Source of the DNA: Dichetophora obliterata
Taxonomy: Eukaryota > Arthropoda > Insecta > Diptera > Sciomyzidae
Length of the DNA stretch: 64,000 bases
Direction: 5' to 3'
Assembly: GCA_963920525.1 (NCBI GenBank)
Contig: OY986436.1
Coordinates: forward strand, 96,254,842-96,318,841
Every line of letters starts with the position of its first letter. The first letter of the stretch is position 1. Of the stretch, positions 22,571 to 32,953 are shown in pieces. Position numbers and translations under genes: made by a program. The notes beneath the pieces were generated by a model. That model was not told where the DNA came from. It did not search any database and was given only the letters and a program-made list of their open reading frames with translations.

Positions 22571-24529
22571 AGTATTTCCCGGCAGACGTTGTTCTGCCAC
22601 AGACCGTCTTACTGCCATATACGAAAATGTCAAGAAATGACAAATATATTCACCATTTTCAGTATACCCGAGTAAAAATAAAAACTTTTTTAGCTAAGGC
22701 TCGCTAAGCTAAGGTCGTTTGCAGGACTTTTTGTCCAAACAGCGGCCTTACAACGGGCGATCAGTGGCCATACTGAGGCCTTTTTTAAATAATCTGGGCT
22801 GTACAGCGACCGTACAAAGGCCGTTTTTAAATAAACACGGTTGTACAACAGCCGTACATCGGCTGACCAGTGCTTATTCAACAATGAAAAGCAGATTTTC
22901 AATTGTAACTTCATGCGGAAATAAATTAATGTAAAGATAATTTAAAAACTTTTTGAATTAATTTTTTGTATTTAATCTTTTTTTATTACCATTAATTGTA
23001 ATCAGTTAAAAAAATTATACTGTTTTAATAGAAAATTAAAAGGGGCATTGCATTCAAACAAATAACTTCATACACAAAAAATGTTTTGCGCCACACAAGT
23101 GGCGATAATATTAACATCACTCAGTGAGGCTTGCTTCTGTTGTTGCGCATACGTTTGTTGAATAACAGCTTTGACAAATTTGGTGGCGTTCAACGGGCGT
23201 ACAGCGGCCGTTTTGCGGCCGTTAAGTGGCCATACTGCGGCCATACAACTTAATTTAGGCCTTCTTTGGCCGTTGTTTGACCCAACTTTCGACCGCTAGG
23301 CTTTTTGGACTATTTTTGGCATCTTTGGCCTTTGTACGGCCGTGCGGCTTATGATTGACCACTGATCGGCCGCTGTTCACCCGCTCATATTTTTACTCGG
23401 GTAGCTGCCGAAAGTAACCATATGAACTAAATTACCAAATTTTAGTCTTATACTATCAAAACCGTGTGAAATATATCACTTTTGTTGTTTTGTAAGCGGG
23501 TAAAAAGGGTTTGGCAAAATTATTTCACTTAAACCATCTCGTAATCGAAACAAATCGATTGCCAAAATTTAAGCTTAATTTAGCTTAAGCCTGGCGCACT
23601 TTGTTTCACTCCACGCTGACTCCCCCGAAAAGTGAGTTTAATTGAAATGGGACAGGCCTATTTTTAGTGCACTTGCCGAGAGAAACCAAATGAACAAAAT
23701 TAAAAAAATTTTAGTCTTATACGACCCAAACCGTTGAAATAAAACATTTTCATTGGTTTGTGGGCGGTAGAAGGGGGCGTGGAAACCAATTTTTAGTGCA
23801 GTTGCTGACAGTAACCATACAAACAAAGCCAGAATTTTATCTCAATCGACACAGTAGTAAATTTTAATGATTTCTCAAAAAGTGGGTGTGGATATATAGC
23901 GATAATACCCATTTTTAGTTCAGTTGCCGAAAGTAACCATACAAACTTAAGTATCAAGTGTTAGTCTTATACGACCAAAACAGCTTGAAATATAGCATCA
24001 CTGATTTGTGGGCGGAAAAGGGGGCGTGGAAACCAATTTTTCGTACAGTTTCTGACAGTAACCCCACAAACCAAATTACCAAATTAAAGTCTTATACGAC
24101 CAAAACCGTATTAAATAAAGAATTTTCATTGGTTTGTGGGCGGTAAAAGGGGGCGTGGGGACACACCTTTAAAACAGTTACCGACAGTAACCATATAAAC
24201 TAAATTACCAAATTTAAGTCTTATGCGGCCAAAACCGTCTGAAATAAAGCATTTAAATTGGTTTGTGGGCGGTGAAAGGGGCGTGGACACACTTTTAATA
24301 CAGTCGACAGTAGCCGTACAAACTCAATTATTGCTTATAAGCCTTATACCACCCAAACCGACTGGAGTTTTATTGATTTGGGGCGGTAAAATAGGGGTGT
24401 GGCATTTTTTCCTCAACCATCTCCTACCTGAAACAAATCGACTGCCAAAATTTCATGTCAATCGGTCCAGTAGTTTTGGAATATATAGGCATCAGACACA
24501 CATCGTTTTGCTTTTTATCTATATAGATA
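22571..24529 (+). repeat. Large non-coding repeat family, copy d, carrying a TA-flanked insertion
   Basis: It starts CTAGTATTTCCCGGCAGACG, comparable to the CTAGCTGAAACCCGGC start at 7792. Apart from the insertion at 22667-23401 it runs through about eight 120-bp units (TTGTGGGCGGTAAAAGGGGG, GGAAACCAATTTTTAGT, TGACAGTAACCATACAAAC). It ends in CATCGTTTTGCTTTTTATCTATATAG. The reversed copy at 45990-44940 has the same unit order without the insertion. Confidence 0.75.
22667..23401. mobile_element. 735-bp inverted-repeat element with TA duplication and GC-rich subterminal repeats
   Basis: The ends are CCCGAGTAAAAAT and ATTTTTACTCGGG, a perfect 13-bp inverted repeat, flanked by TA on both sides (22665-22666 and 23402-23403). 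The empty site is visible in the reversed family copy near 45950, which reads straight through TTTCAGTATAGCTGCC. Inside each end are about 200 bases of short repeats around CGGCCGTACA, GCGGCC and GATCAGTGGCC, while the middle is AT-rich. No transposase frame is present. The TA duplication would suit a Tc1/mariner-like or related transposase, but the termini are not ones I can assign. Confidence 0.8.
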
Positions 24530-24962
24530 TTAATTTGTGGGCGGTAAAAGTGGGCGTGAAAACATTTATGTATAGTGACCGCCTCTCGGGGCACCTACAC
24601 AGCAAGTTTCACTATAAAAACTTGTAGAACTCCGGAACTGCCATGATAAAAGTGGGCGTATATATATTGAGACCACGCCTATTTTTTGTACAGTTACCGA
24701 CAGTAACCATCTGTACAAAATTCCTAAATATTAGTTTTTTACTATCAAAACCGCCTGATATATATCCTTTTTTTGGTTTTTGCTCGATAGCGCAAATTTG
24801 GCTTGTATGGGAAGTACCACGCCCCTTGTCCAATCGTTACCAAATCTCACAGGAAAACTCTCAAGAAGTGGCTTCAGTTTCTCTGAAAATTTCATAAAGA
24901 TCGATTCAGCGGTTTTGGAGTATATACGTGATATAGCCACATACCCACATATCCACATACAT
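24530..24962 (+). repeat. Large non-coding repeat family, copy e
   Basis: It begins TTAATTTGTGGGCGGTAAAAG directly after the TATATAGATA end of copy d. It repeats the block order of copy c (CACCTACACAGCAAG, GACAGTAACCATCTG, CGATAGCGCAAATTTGGC, GCGGTTTTGGAGTATATACG) and ends in CACATACCCACATATCCACATAC. Copies c, d and e therefore lie head to tail. Confidence 0.75.
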
Positions 24963-25325
24963 GGAAAGCGGTGTCGCCTAAGGATTCATTTCTGAAGCAA
25001 AACTTGTCCTTCCGGGAAGATAAGTCATCGTAGTCGCCAGACCGAAGGCGTTCCGTCAAGGGATCAATTCCCCTAGTGAGCCTTTTCTTTCCGGAAGGAG
25101 AAGTTATTGCGGCCGGCAGACCAAATGCGTCGTCGTCTAGGGACCAATTCCCGAAGCGGACCCTTTTCTTCCGAGGTTTAAAGTGATCGCATTCGGTAGA
25201 TCTAGGGATCATTTCCCGAAACGAGCCTTTTCTTTTCGTGAAAATTAGTGGTCGCAGTCGACAGATTAAATGCGTCGCCGCCTAGGGACTAAGCCCAGAA
25301 GCGAACCCTTTTCCTTTCAGCCTGA
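24963..25325 (+). repeat. Tandem array, units of about 72-80 bp
   Basis: Four to five diverged units containing TAGGGACCAATTCCCGAAGCG, CCCTTTTCTTTCCGG and ATCGCAGTCGGCAGACCAAATGCG. Unit length varies from about 72 to 80 bases. There is no frame maintained and I do not recognise the family. Confidence 0.8.
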
Positions 25326-25768
25326 TGACAACCCGGAAAGAACATTTATTTTGATTTGGACACGTTATTGACTATCTGTTAAAAAACATACATACATACA
25401 CACAAACATGCATACATAAATACATACATATGTGGTGAGCACAATAAAAGTTGTGGTTGGGGCACAATAAAAGTTGTGGTTGGGGCACAATTAAAACGTT
25501 GTGGTAGACACGATTATTTTTATTTTATTTAAATTCTATTTCTTTAACAATTTTTTTATGTCTTTATACATTGAATATATTTTTTATACTGAAAATAATT
25601 TACAAAATTTTTGATTAAAAATATTTGACAATATTTGAAATCTTAAATAATAATTTTTTATATAAAATGTGTGAGTGATTATTTTGTAAAGTGTGTGTTT
25701 TGTATGTTGTAGTTTATATATGGTGGTATTGAGTCACCACACATACATACATACAAACATACATACAT
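25326..25768. repeat. Microsatellites and short repeats left of the gypsy B LTR
   Basis: CATA/CATACA microsatellites lie at about 25384-25430 and 25740-25768. Two and a half copies of GCACAATAAAAGTTGTGGTTGGG lie at about 25438-25500. The microsatellite at 25740-25768 sits where the first part of the LTR at 25769 should be. Confidence 0.7.
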
Positions 25769-26676
25769 ACAAGCGACGGACTTTGCACTCTTTCACTAGA
25801 GCAGGAGGGCTTACAAGCCGCTGACACTGCTAAAAAAAATAGTAGAAGTAGGTGGGCCTACAAGCCTACGACACTACTTTGATGCTTTTCTGCAGGTAGG
25901 TTTACAAGCCACCGACTCTGCTGATGCGGATATAAACAGGTGGGCCTACAAGCCACCGACTCTGTTTGCTGATTTTATGCAGGTTGGCCTATAAGTCAAC
26001 GACTCTGCTGATGCTTGTTTAAAACAGGTGGGCCTACAAGCCAATGACTCTGTTTTGGTGATTTTCTAGTTGACTTGCTTACCGTATCCACTTCTTCATT
26101 GTCACTGAGTTTTCTTGTTGACTGGGTTCACTGTTCACTGAGTTCACTGTTCACTGTGTTAATGTTTTTTCCGAGTTTACTTGCGTGAGTGTCACGATTG
26201 ACTGTCCAGATCTCTGCGCTGGCTGCCTTTTATAGTCTCCCTCTGACTGCTGATCTTCGCCTTGTTGGGTTTAGCTCGTCAACAACATCCCGTAACTTTG
26301 TATCGTTGTTGACCGCTGCTTGCATTTTTGTTCGTCAACAAGCATTTTGCTCGTCAACAACGTACCGCAATGTGTGCAGTTTGTTGTTGCCCTTGTTGCT
26401 TAGTTCGTCAACAAGTTGTGCTATCTGCCTTTTCATGCTATCGATATTGCGGTATTCCTGTTCTTAAGAAAATTAAAAGAGAGAGAGAGTGAGAGAGAGA
26501 GCCTATTATTTAAGTTCATGTTGTTTTTTTTTAATTGTTTATTTTTTTATGTGAATATAAGTGTGTGTGTGTGTATATAAAAAGTATTTAACAAATTTCG
26601 TAGTGGCGGTGTTCATCAAGCCACCATTTCGGCGCTGTGAAGATACATTTCAACGCCGTTGAAATTGGGTGTCACA
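25769..26676 (-). repeat. 3' LTR of gypsy B (truncated at its far end)
   Basis: It is homologous to 42733-43867 in the same orientation: both share GGACTTTGCACTCTTTCACTAG, the ACAAGCCxxCGAC minisatellite, GACTGTCCAGATCTCTGCGC, and the terminal block ending CAACGCCGTTGAAATTGGG(T/C)GTCACA. On the reverse strand it starts TGTGAC, immediately after a polypurine tract, which identifies it as the 3' LTR. About 150 bases at the outer end are missing and replaced by CATA repeats, so the target duplication cannot be checked. Confidence 0.85.
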
Positions 26677-26688
26677 CTCCCCCTCTAC
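26677..26688 (-). promoter_or_regulatory. Polypurine tract of gypsy B
   Basis: Reverse strand GTAGAGGGGGAG directly abuts the TGTGAC start of the LTR. This is the expected plus-strand priming site. Confidence 0.75.
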
Positions 26689-26779
26689 TTTGGTGAGACA
26701 GCAAATCCTCACCTCACCTCGTCTGCCGATTTTTATTCGGTAACGCAACCCGTTGACGGTGCGTATCGAGTTGCGCACC

Positions 26780-27607
26780 TCATCGACGTCGTCCTACCAA
26801 CATGGCCTGCACCGCGTTGGTGATGGCCACCGGATATTGCTCCTCCTCAACGTCGCTACTATCGATATGTAGCGCCTCACTCCTATACGAGCTACTTCCG
26901 TTGCTTTTGTTGTTGTTGTGGTAGTAACTGTTGGCGTAACTTTCATTGTTGTTGTAGTTGTTGTGACTGTTATTCGAGTTGTTGGTGATGTCGTTGTAGT
27001 TGTTACTGTAGTTGTTGTTGATGTGGTTACCGTTGTTACTATTGTTGATGTTGTTACCATTGTTACTATGGTTGTTGTTGAGGTTGTTGTAGTAGTTACT
27101 ATAGTTGCTGTTGATGTTGTTGTAGTTGTTATTGTTGATGATGTCGTTTTGGTTGTTGCTATTGTTGTTGTTAATGTTGTTATAATTTATGTTGTAGTCG
27201 TTGTGACAGCTTACGTCACTGTCCGTCTACTGTATGGCTGGTGGTGGTGATGGTGGTAGCTCCACGATTGGTCCCTTTTCACCTTCTTCGTCACCCACGA
27301 CCTCCTGTAGAAAGGTCGCAGTGATACGGACCACCTTCATACGGTAGCCCGGCCACCTCTCTACCTTCTATTCGACGCGCAAGTAGAATCGGCCCTCAGG
27401 TCGGTGCCACTCTTCTTCTTCTTCCTCTTCTTCTCCTTCGGATGCCCAGGAGGTTGCCGGTGGCGCTTCCTACTCGCCCTCCTCGTTTGGTAGCGTGTCG
27501 ACCTCGTCGTCTGACACCGCCATGCCTGCCTCTGAGAGCAGTTGTCCGATGGACTCCTCCTCGGTCTCGCTGTCGCTGATCTCGATGATCGGTATATCCA
27601 TGTTCAT
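26780..27607 (-). pseudogene. gypsy B third open frame: acidic N-terminus, Asn-rich C-terminus
   Basis: On the reverse strand a frame starts at 27607 with MNMDIPIIEISDSETEEESI and is rich in Asp/Glu, including a run of eight Glu near 27415. It continues into a long Asn-rich tract at about 27190-26890 and ends with EEEQYPVAITNAVQAMLVG and a stop at 26780. Three internal stops (near 27470, 27365 and 27230) break it. It lies between integrase and the polypurine tract, the place of env in errantiviruses, but has no signal peptide, membrane segment or cysteine pattern of an envelope. The forward-strand GTT run is simply its complement. Function unknown. Confidence 0.55.
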
Positions 27608-28930
27608 TATTTCTTTCTTTTTACGTTTGTTACTTTTATGTATATAGCACCGCGTGGTCGAAGATCGAATGATCTTTACTGCCGATGTCTTTTCCTTGTG
27701 ACCTCCTGTCCGGTCCGTTCATCTTCTGCTCCTGTGTCATAATTCCCTGCATGAACGTTCCCTTGACCCTGGGCATGGCACCACTTTGTTTTGGGATTTT
27801 ATGTCTTCCCTGGTATAATTTGGTAGCACTGGTTTCCGCCATTTACCTCTTTTGACGTTTCTTCTTGGTCTCGCCATTTGTTTACAATTTCGGTGCATGT
27901 GTAATTTTAGCGTTTAAAATGTTTAATTTTAGCGTCATTGTCCATTGGTCATGTGCAGGCGGCGCCTGCTGGAGTTGCAGCTGGAGCACCTTGACGGCAC
28001 ATTTATCCTGGCACAGGACTAGTCGCACTGGATACTTGCAGGTAAGCACGCAGTGTGTATTTCCTTCAAATTTCCTGAGTGATCGTAATATCCTTAATAT
28101 CTTTACGTTTAGGTTACCACACTAGAATTCCATCTTGTGTGGCAGCGATGCCCATGGAACCTTGCTGTTGCTGTCTGTTTCCAACGCCGCCGGTGCCTGT
28201 GAGTCTCTGCCACGAGTGGCATACCGAATTCCTTTTTTTTCCTAAATAGTAAAATTTAACTTATGCTTATGATTTTATTTTCGTTATTGTGATTTGTTAT
28301 GGTAATTTCTGTGGTGGTCTAAAATATATAGAATCCATCTTGATGAGCGCCGAACGGTGCCGTTCGTGTGTTTTATTTTCCTCTTCCATGCTTCTGGCGT
28401 ATCGGTTAGTTGGCATACGAATCCGCCGGTGGGCTCCAAATTTGGCCTTCGCGTTTTGCGGCGGGTGCCGGTTATTTCGACGTTACTTCGGCGGGCGCTA
28501 TCCCTGTGCCTAATTTTTCTGTAGTAAGTTATACGTAAGTCAATAATTTTTTGAAATTTTTTTATGCAGCGACGTTGCTGCAACATTGGTGTCGCCGCAT
28601 GGAATCCTTGGTCTAGTGCGCAGCTCCTCTATTGCGTCACCGATGCTCTGCTGCTACTGCGCTGCATCTTGCGTAGCTGGTGCGCAGCTTGTGCCAGTGG
28701 GACTGCGACGTCTGCGCAGTTTGCTTAGCACAGGTGCTGCTGTGATATCTGCTGACGCGGGTTTCGCCGCGGTCTCAGTTGACGCGGGTGATCATGCAAG
28801 GTCCTGCTCTGCTGCAGACTGTTGACGCAGGTCTCGCTGTAAGCATTATTGTTTAATTTGCCAGCTTCAGATTTCTAATTTTTTTTTTATGTTGATGATG
28901 TCATGCCGTATGACCTTTTCTTATGACGTC
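27608..28930 (-). other. Degenerate region between third frame and minisatellite of gypsy B
   Basis: Several short reverse-strand frames are present: one rich in basic residues starting MARPRRNVKRGKWRKP near 27885, and one at 28586-28284 with TRRPNLEPTGGFVC. None matches a family I know. They may be decayed parts of the same third frame. Confidence 0.35.
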
Positions 28931-29640
28931 ACAGACTTTCGTCTTTCATTGGGATCTTTCGTGTGGGTGATGCCACGTTAGGTTTCAGATTTTCGTGTGG
29001 ATGAAGCCACCTTACATCTCAGTTTTTTTATGTGGGTGTCGCCACAGGTTTTAGTTTTTCGTATGGATGAAGCCACATTGAAACCAGTTTTTCGTGTGGG
29101 TGTCGCTACATTAAACTTCAGTTTTTAATGTGGGTGTCGCTACAGGTTTCAGTTTTTCGTGTGGATGAAGTCACATTAATACCAGTTTTTCGTGTGGGTG
29201 TCGCCACATTAAATCTCAGTTTTTTATGTGGGTGTCGCCACAGATTTCAGTTTTTCATGTGGATGATGCCATAGGTCTCAGTTGGTAACGCAGGTGGTGC
29301 TGCGCAAGAAATCTCAGTTTTTTGTGTGGGTGTCGCCACAGGTCTCAATTTTTGGCGTGGTTGATGCCACAGGTTCCAGTTGTTAACGCAGGTGGTGCTG
29401 CGCATAAAATCTCAGTTTTTTTCGTGGGTGTCGCCACAGGTCTCAGTTTTTCGTGTAGTTGATTTTTTATGTGGGTGTCGCCACAGGTCTCAGTTTTTTG
29501 AGTGGTTGATGCCACAGGTTCCAGTTGTTAACGCAGGTGGTGCTGCGCATAAAATCTCAGTTTTTTGTGTGGGTATCGCCACAGGGCTCAGTTTTTCGTG
29601 TGGTTGATGCCACAGGTTCCAGTTGTTAACGCAGATGGTG
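28931..29640 (-). repeat. Minisatellite, about 47-bp units, GTGTGGGTGTCGCCACA
   Basis: About fifteen units alternate between CAGTTTTTCGTGTGGATGAAGCCACA, TTTATGTGGGTGTCGCCACAGG and GTTAACGCAGGTGGTGCTGCGC. Each unit has a short dyad (GTGG...CCAC or GCAGG...CTGC). It follows the integrase C-terminus on the reverse strand and stays partly open in the integrase frame. Confidence 0.8.
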
Positions 29641-30718
29641 CGCATAAAATCGTCAGTCTGAAATAGTTTCAGTTGACTGTCGTGTGCAGTTTTCGTTCGG
29701 GTTTCGCCTTGGCGCTTAATGCGCACTATCACTGGTGATAAAAATCCATTATTTGTAAGGCCCGTCGAATTTTGGCGCCAATTTGGCCGCAAAATTATCA
29801 ATTGCCTTCGAAAGGTGGTGTTGTTTGATTAGCACAACTTCTCTAATCTTCGCCCTCCAGTTTCGTCTTCGCAGATTGTAATGGCGGGCTTGATCCTGTG
29901 CCGCTCTTTCTAGATTTCGACGTACAATCTCGAAAATCTCCATAATTTTAATTTCTCGTTCTGATGCAGTTTGTGGTTCTTTTTCTGTACTTTCGTCGTA
30001 GAGTGTTTTTGGCAACCTTAACTCTCTCTTTCTTGAAATAGAAAGGCTGGGCTGTAGCCTGTGCTTTCTGAGACGCTCGTGTTCATCGCCAGCGAGATTT
30101 CCAGGAGTAACTCATCCCAAACTTTTTGGTCCGCACCGGTGAATTGGGCTATCATCGTCTTGATTTTGCACACCTGGTGCACACCTAGCTTCACACCTAG
30201 CTCTGCTAAAAACTTTTTGAATGCTCGACTCGTGAATTGAGCGCCATTGTCCTTTACAAGGACCTTTGGGACGCCAATCGTGCTAAAATACGCTCTTGAA
30301 ACGCGAGTTGGAGGTGATCACTGATTGCCTTGCGGAGAGGGATCACTTCAGTCCATTTCGAGAATTTGTCGAAGAATACCAGGAGCATTGTGTTGCCATG
30401 CTTCGATCGGGTTAGCGGTCCTACGAAATCAGCGCACAAGATTGCTGATTTGGGTTCTTCCGCGATTTGGGTAAGCATTTTACCAGCGGGACTCTGTTGG
30501 CTTGGCAGGATTCGCAGCGACGCACATATCGTCCGATATCACGGAACATGCTTGGCCAATAGTACATATTGGCTATTCTCGCAATCGTTTTCCGTATTTC
30601 TAAATGCCCGGCGCATGGGCTATCATGGTTCTCTTTGAGTACTCTGTAACGAAGCTCCCGGTCTTCCGGGTCTATAGCTGAGGTTAGCTCGCCGGGATTT
30701 CGAGGTCCGTACAAAATT
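29641..30718 (-). pseudogene. gypsy B integrase
   Basis: Read on the reverse strand: an LYGPRNPGE start and an HHCC zinc domain (30714-30480: HDSPCAGHLEIRK ... RRCESCQANR). The core follows in the next frame with LCADFVGPLTRSKHGN (first acidic residue) and VKDNGAQFTSRAFKKF (second). A short deletion near 30190 removes the segment that should hold the catalytic glutamate, going straight to KTMIAQFTG. The C-terminal part has ARHYNLRRRNW and a GPYK ... SPVIVRIKRQGETRTK tail. Two frameshifts and the missing glutamate make it inactive. It is cut from RNase H by the solo LTR at 30719-32953. Confidence 0.85.
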
Positions 30719-30984
30719 TGTAATGAGAAAAATTGTAGACGTGCAGAGGTTATATTTAATATTTCTTTATTGAGTTTTTAATTCAAATTATAATTGAGGT
30801 TTGACATTGGATTGATACGTTGACGTTAAGGTGGTGCCCCTCTCCTAGGCAGTGATCGGATTCGGCTAAGGTGTTCCGTTAGGTCTATGGTCCGGTCAAT
30901 GTTTGCTTAACGCTTGTCTCTAACTTTTAGTGTAGTTCCTATCTATCTTAACGTTAGGATTCACAATATTTAGCGTAATTCGGT

Positions 30985-31690
30985 ATCCGCAGACCCTGAT
31001 ATAATCGTATGATAATATTCAAATATCTTACAATGCTTCAATAGTGCAGTATCCGAAGACCCGATATAATATTATTATATACTAAAATACCTTACAATAT
31101 TTCAATAATGCAGTATCCGAAGACCCCGATATAATCTTATTATAATCGTAAATACTTTATTAGGTTTAAAATAATTCAGTATCCGAAGACCCCGATATAA
31201 TCTTATTATAATCGTAAATACTTTATAATGTTAAAAGTAATTCAGTATCCGAAGACCCCGATATAATCTTATTATAATCGTAAATACTTTGTAATATTAA
31301 AAATAATTCACTATCCGCAGACCCCGATATAATCTTAATGAAATCGTAAATACTTTATAATGTTTAAAATAATTCAGTATCCGAAGACCCCGATATAATC
31401 TTATTATAATCTTAATAAAATCATAAATACTTTATACATTTTAAAATAATTCAGTATCCGAGGACCCCGATATAATCTTATTATAATCGTAAATACTTTA
31501 TGATGTTTAAAATAATTCAGTATCCGAAGACCCCGATATAATCTTATTATAATCGTAAATACTTTATAATGTTTAAAATAATTCAGTATCCGAAGACCCC
31601 GATATAATCTTATTATAATCGTAAATACTTTACAATGTTTAAAATAATTCAGTATCCGAAGACCCCGATATAAACTTAAAATATTTTATA
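30985..31690 (-). repeat. Minisatellite, 66-bp units, inside the solo LTR
   Basis: Eleven units of about 66 bases, each with CAGTATCCGAAGACCCCGATA and a TAATCGTAAATACTTTATAATG-type block. The later units are nearly identical, so the array is recent or homogenised. Confidence 0.9.
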
Positions 31691-31849
31691 CTTTCTCTTG
31701 TAAATAATTAAATACCTTACAATACCACTCACAGTTCTGTCTGTCCTCACCCTTCTATATTAATTTCCTTTAAATGCCTTCTGAACTCCTGACCTTTCCT
31801 TTAATCCTTCTGTACAGTGTCCTCCTTATCAGTATCTATGTTCACCGCT

Positions 31850-32035
31850 CGCTAGTAACTATCAACTGTACTGGTTCGCTCCTCGTCAGCAACTATCAAC
31901 TGCACTGGTTCGCTCCTCGTCAGCAACTATCAACTGCACTGGTTCGCTCCTCGTCAGCAACTATTAACTGCACTGGTTCGCTCCTCGTCAGCAACTATCA
32001 ACTGCACTAGTTCGCTCCTCGTCAGCAACTAACTT
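31850..32035 (-). repeat. Minisatellite, 34-bp units, inside the solo LTR
   Basis: Five units plus a partial one built of TGGTTCGCTCCTCGTCAGCA and CTATCAACTGCAC, period 34 bases and almost invariant. Confidence 0.9.
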
Positions 32036-32845
32036 TTGTCTTCTGGCTAGCTAACACTTGACCGTGCTGTTTGTCGTCGTTGTTGCTTGTCGCTCTCGCT
32101 GCGATAGTATTGGTGGCTACCTGCACCGTCAATTCTGTTCTCGTGTTGTATTTGTAGCCCGTTGCCAGTCTGGCTACTGGTACTTGATCGGTGGTGGTTG
32201 CTTGCTCGGGCCTTCTCTCGCTTGTAGCATTTTGTCATGGTAGTCGTTCACTATGTGTGTTGGTCTATATCTATATATACGTATTCATATTAAAAATATT
32301 AAAACTGGTTCCTTCCTCTTGTATGTCTGACGTCATTTCTCTTATACTGTCTTATGTTGCCTTCATGTTAGGGTTCGGCTGACTGATTGTTGTTTCTCTC
32401 GTTTTCAATATTTAGCTGCAGTTTTCGTTAGTTAGATGTGTTTGTTGTAAACCTTGTTGTAATTGTTACTGCGTGCTATGTTAAGGTTGGGGTTTGGTTG
32501 CCTGTGTGTTTGTTGGTTAACTTCTCTACTATGTTTTGTCGCAGTGGCCGTTAATTTAATGTGATCGTCTCTGAATGCCTATATGTGTATTTATGTCGAC
32601 ACAGGGTGCGGTGTTATTACTAGTTGTATGTTAGCTTTAGGGTTTATATATTTTATTTGTGGTTTGATTTAAATTCCTTTTCTTTGCTTTAGTTAATTTA
32701 TTGTTACTAATATTTTTATTATTATTAATCCAGAGTTTTGATACTTCCGACCTCTATGAGGTAGGAAATTACCTATTTCGGGCTATGTCCAGAAATGAGG
32801 CTCTGTTGGATGGTTGGTTTTATCGGTGTTGTTATGTTAGTTTTA

Positions 32846-32877
<32 letters not shown>

Positions 32878-32953
32878 TTTATTTTCGTGTTTTAACGAGT
32901 GAGATCGGGAGCTATGTGTGCGGCAAAACCGCCTCGGTCTTTTGCCCGTCACA

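Larger units (their letters stand above)
30719..32953 (-). repeat. Solo LTR (2.2 kb) inserted between RNase H and integrase of gypsy B
   Basis: It interrupts the pol frame cleanly: RNase H ends at 32954 and integrase resumes at 30718. On the reverse strand it begins TGTGACGGGCAAAAG and ends CTCATTACA, the TG...CA of an LTR. Its start resembles that of the gypsy B LTR itself (TGTGACGCCC). An AATAAA signal lies about 50 bases before its 3' end. It contains no protein motif but two minisatellites (30985-31690 and 31850-32035) and a TTA microsatellite at 32843-32880. I cannot see a clean 4-6 bp target duplication. Confidence 0.6.

Noticed and set aside
25770..26070. Regular repeats with spacers resembling a CRISPR array
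   Set aside because: The repeat cores vary in length and sequence, the spacers are T-rich and similar to each other, the array recurs in the other LTR, and the DNA is eukaryotic.
26918..27250. Forward-strand open frame of Val/Ile repeats
   Set aside because: It is the complement of an Asn-rich coding tract on the reverse strand; a GTT run read forward gives poly-Val by necessity.
32843..32880. TTA microsatellite as a LINE tail
   Set aside because: It lies well inside the solo LTR and no LINE sequence precedes it on either strand.
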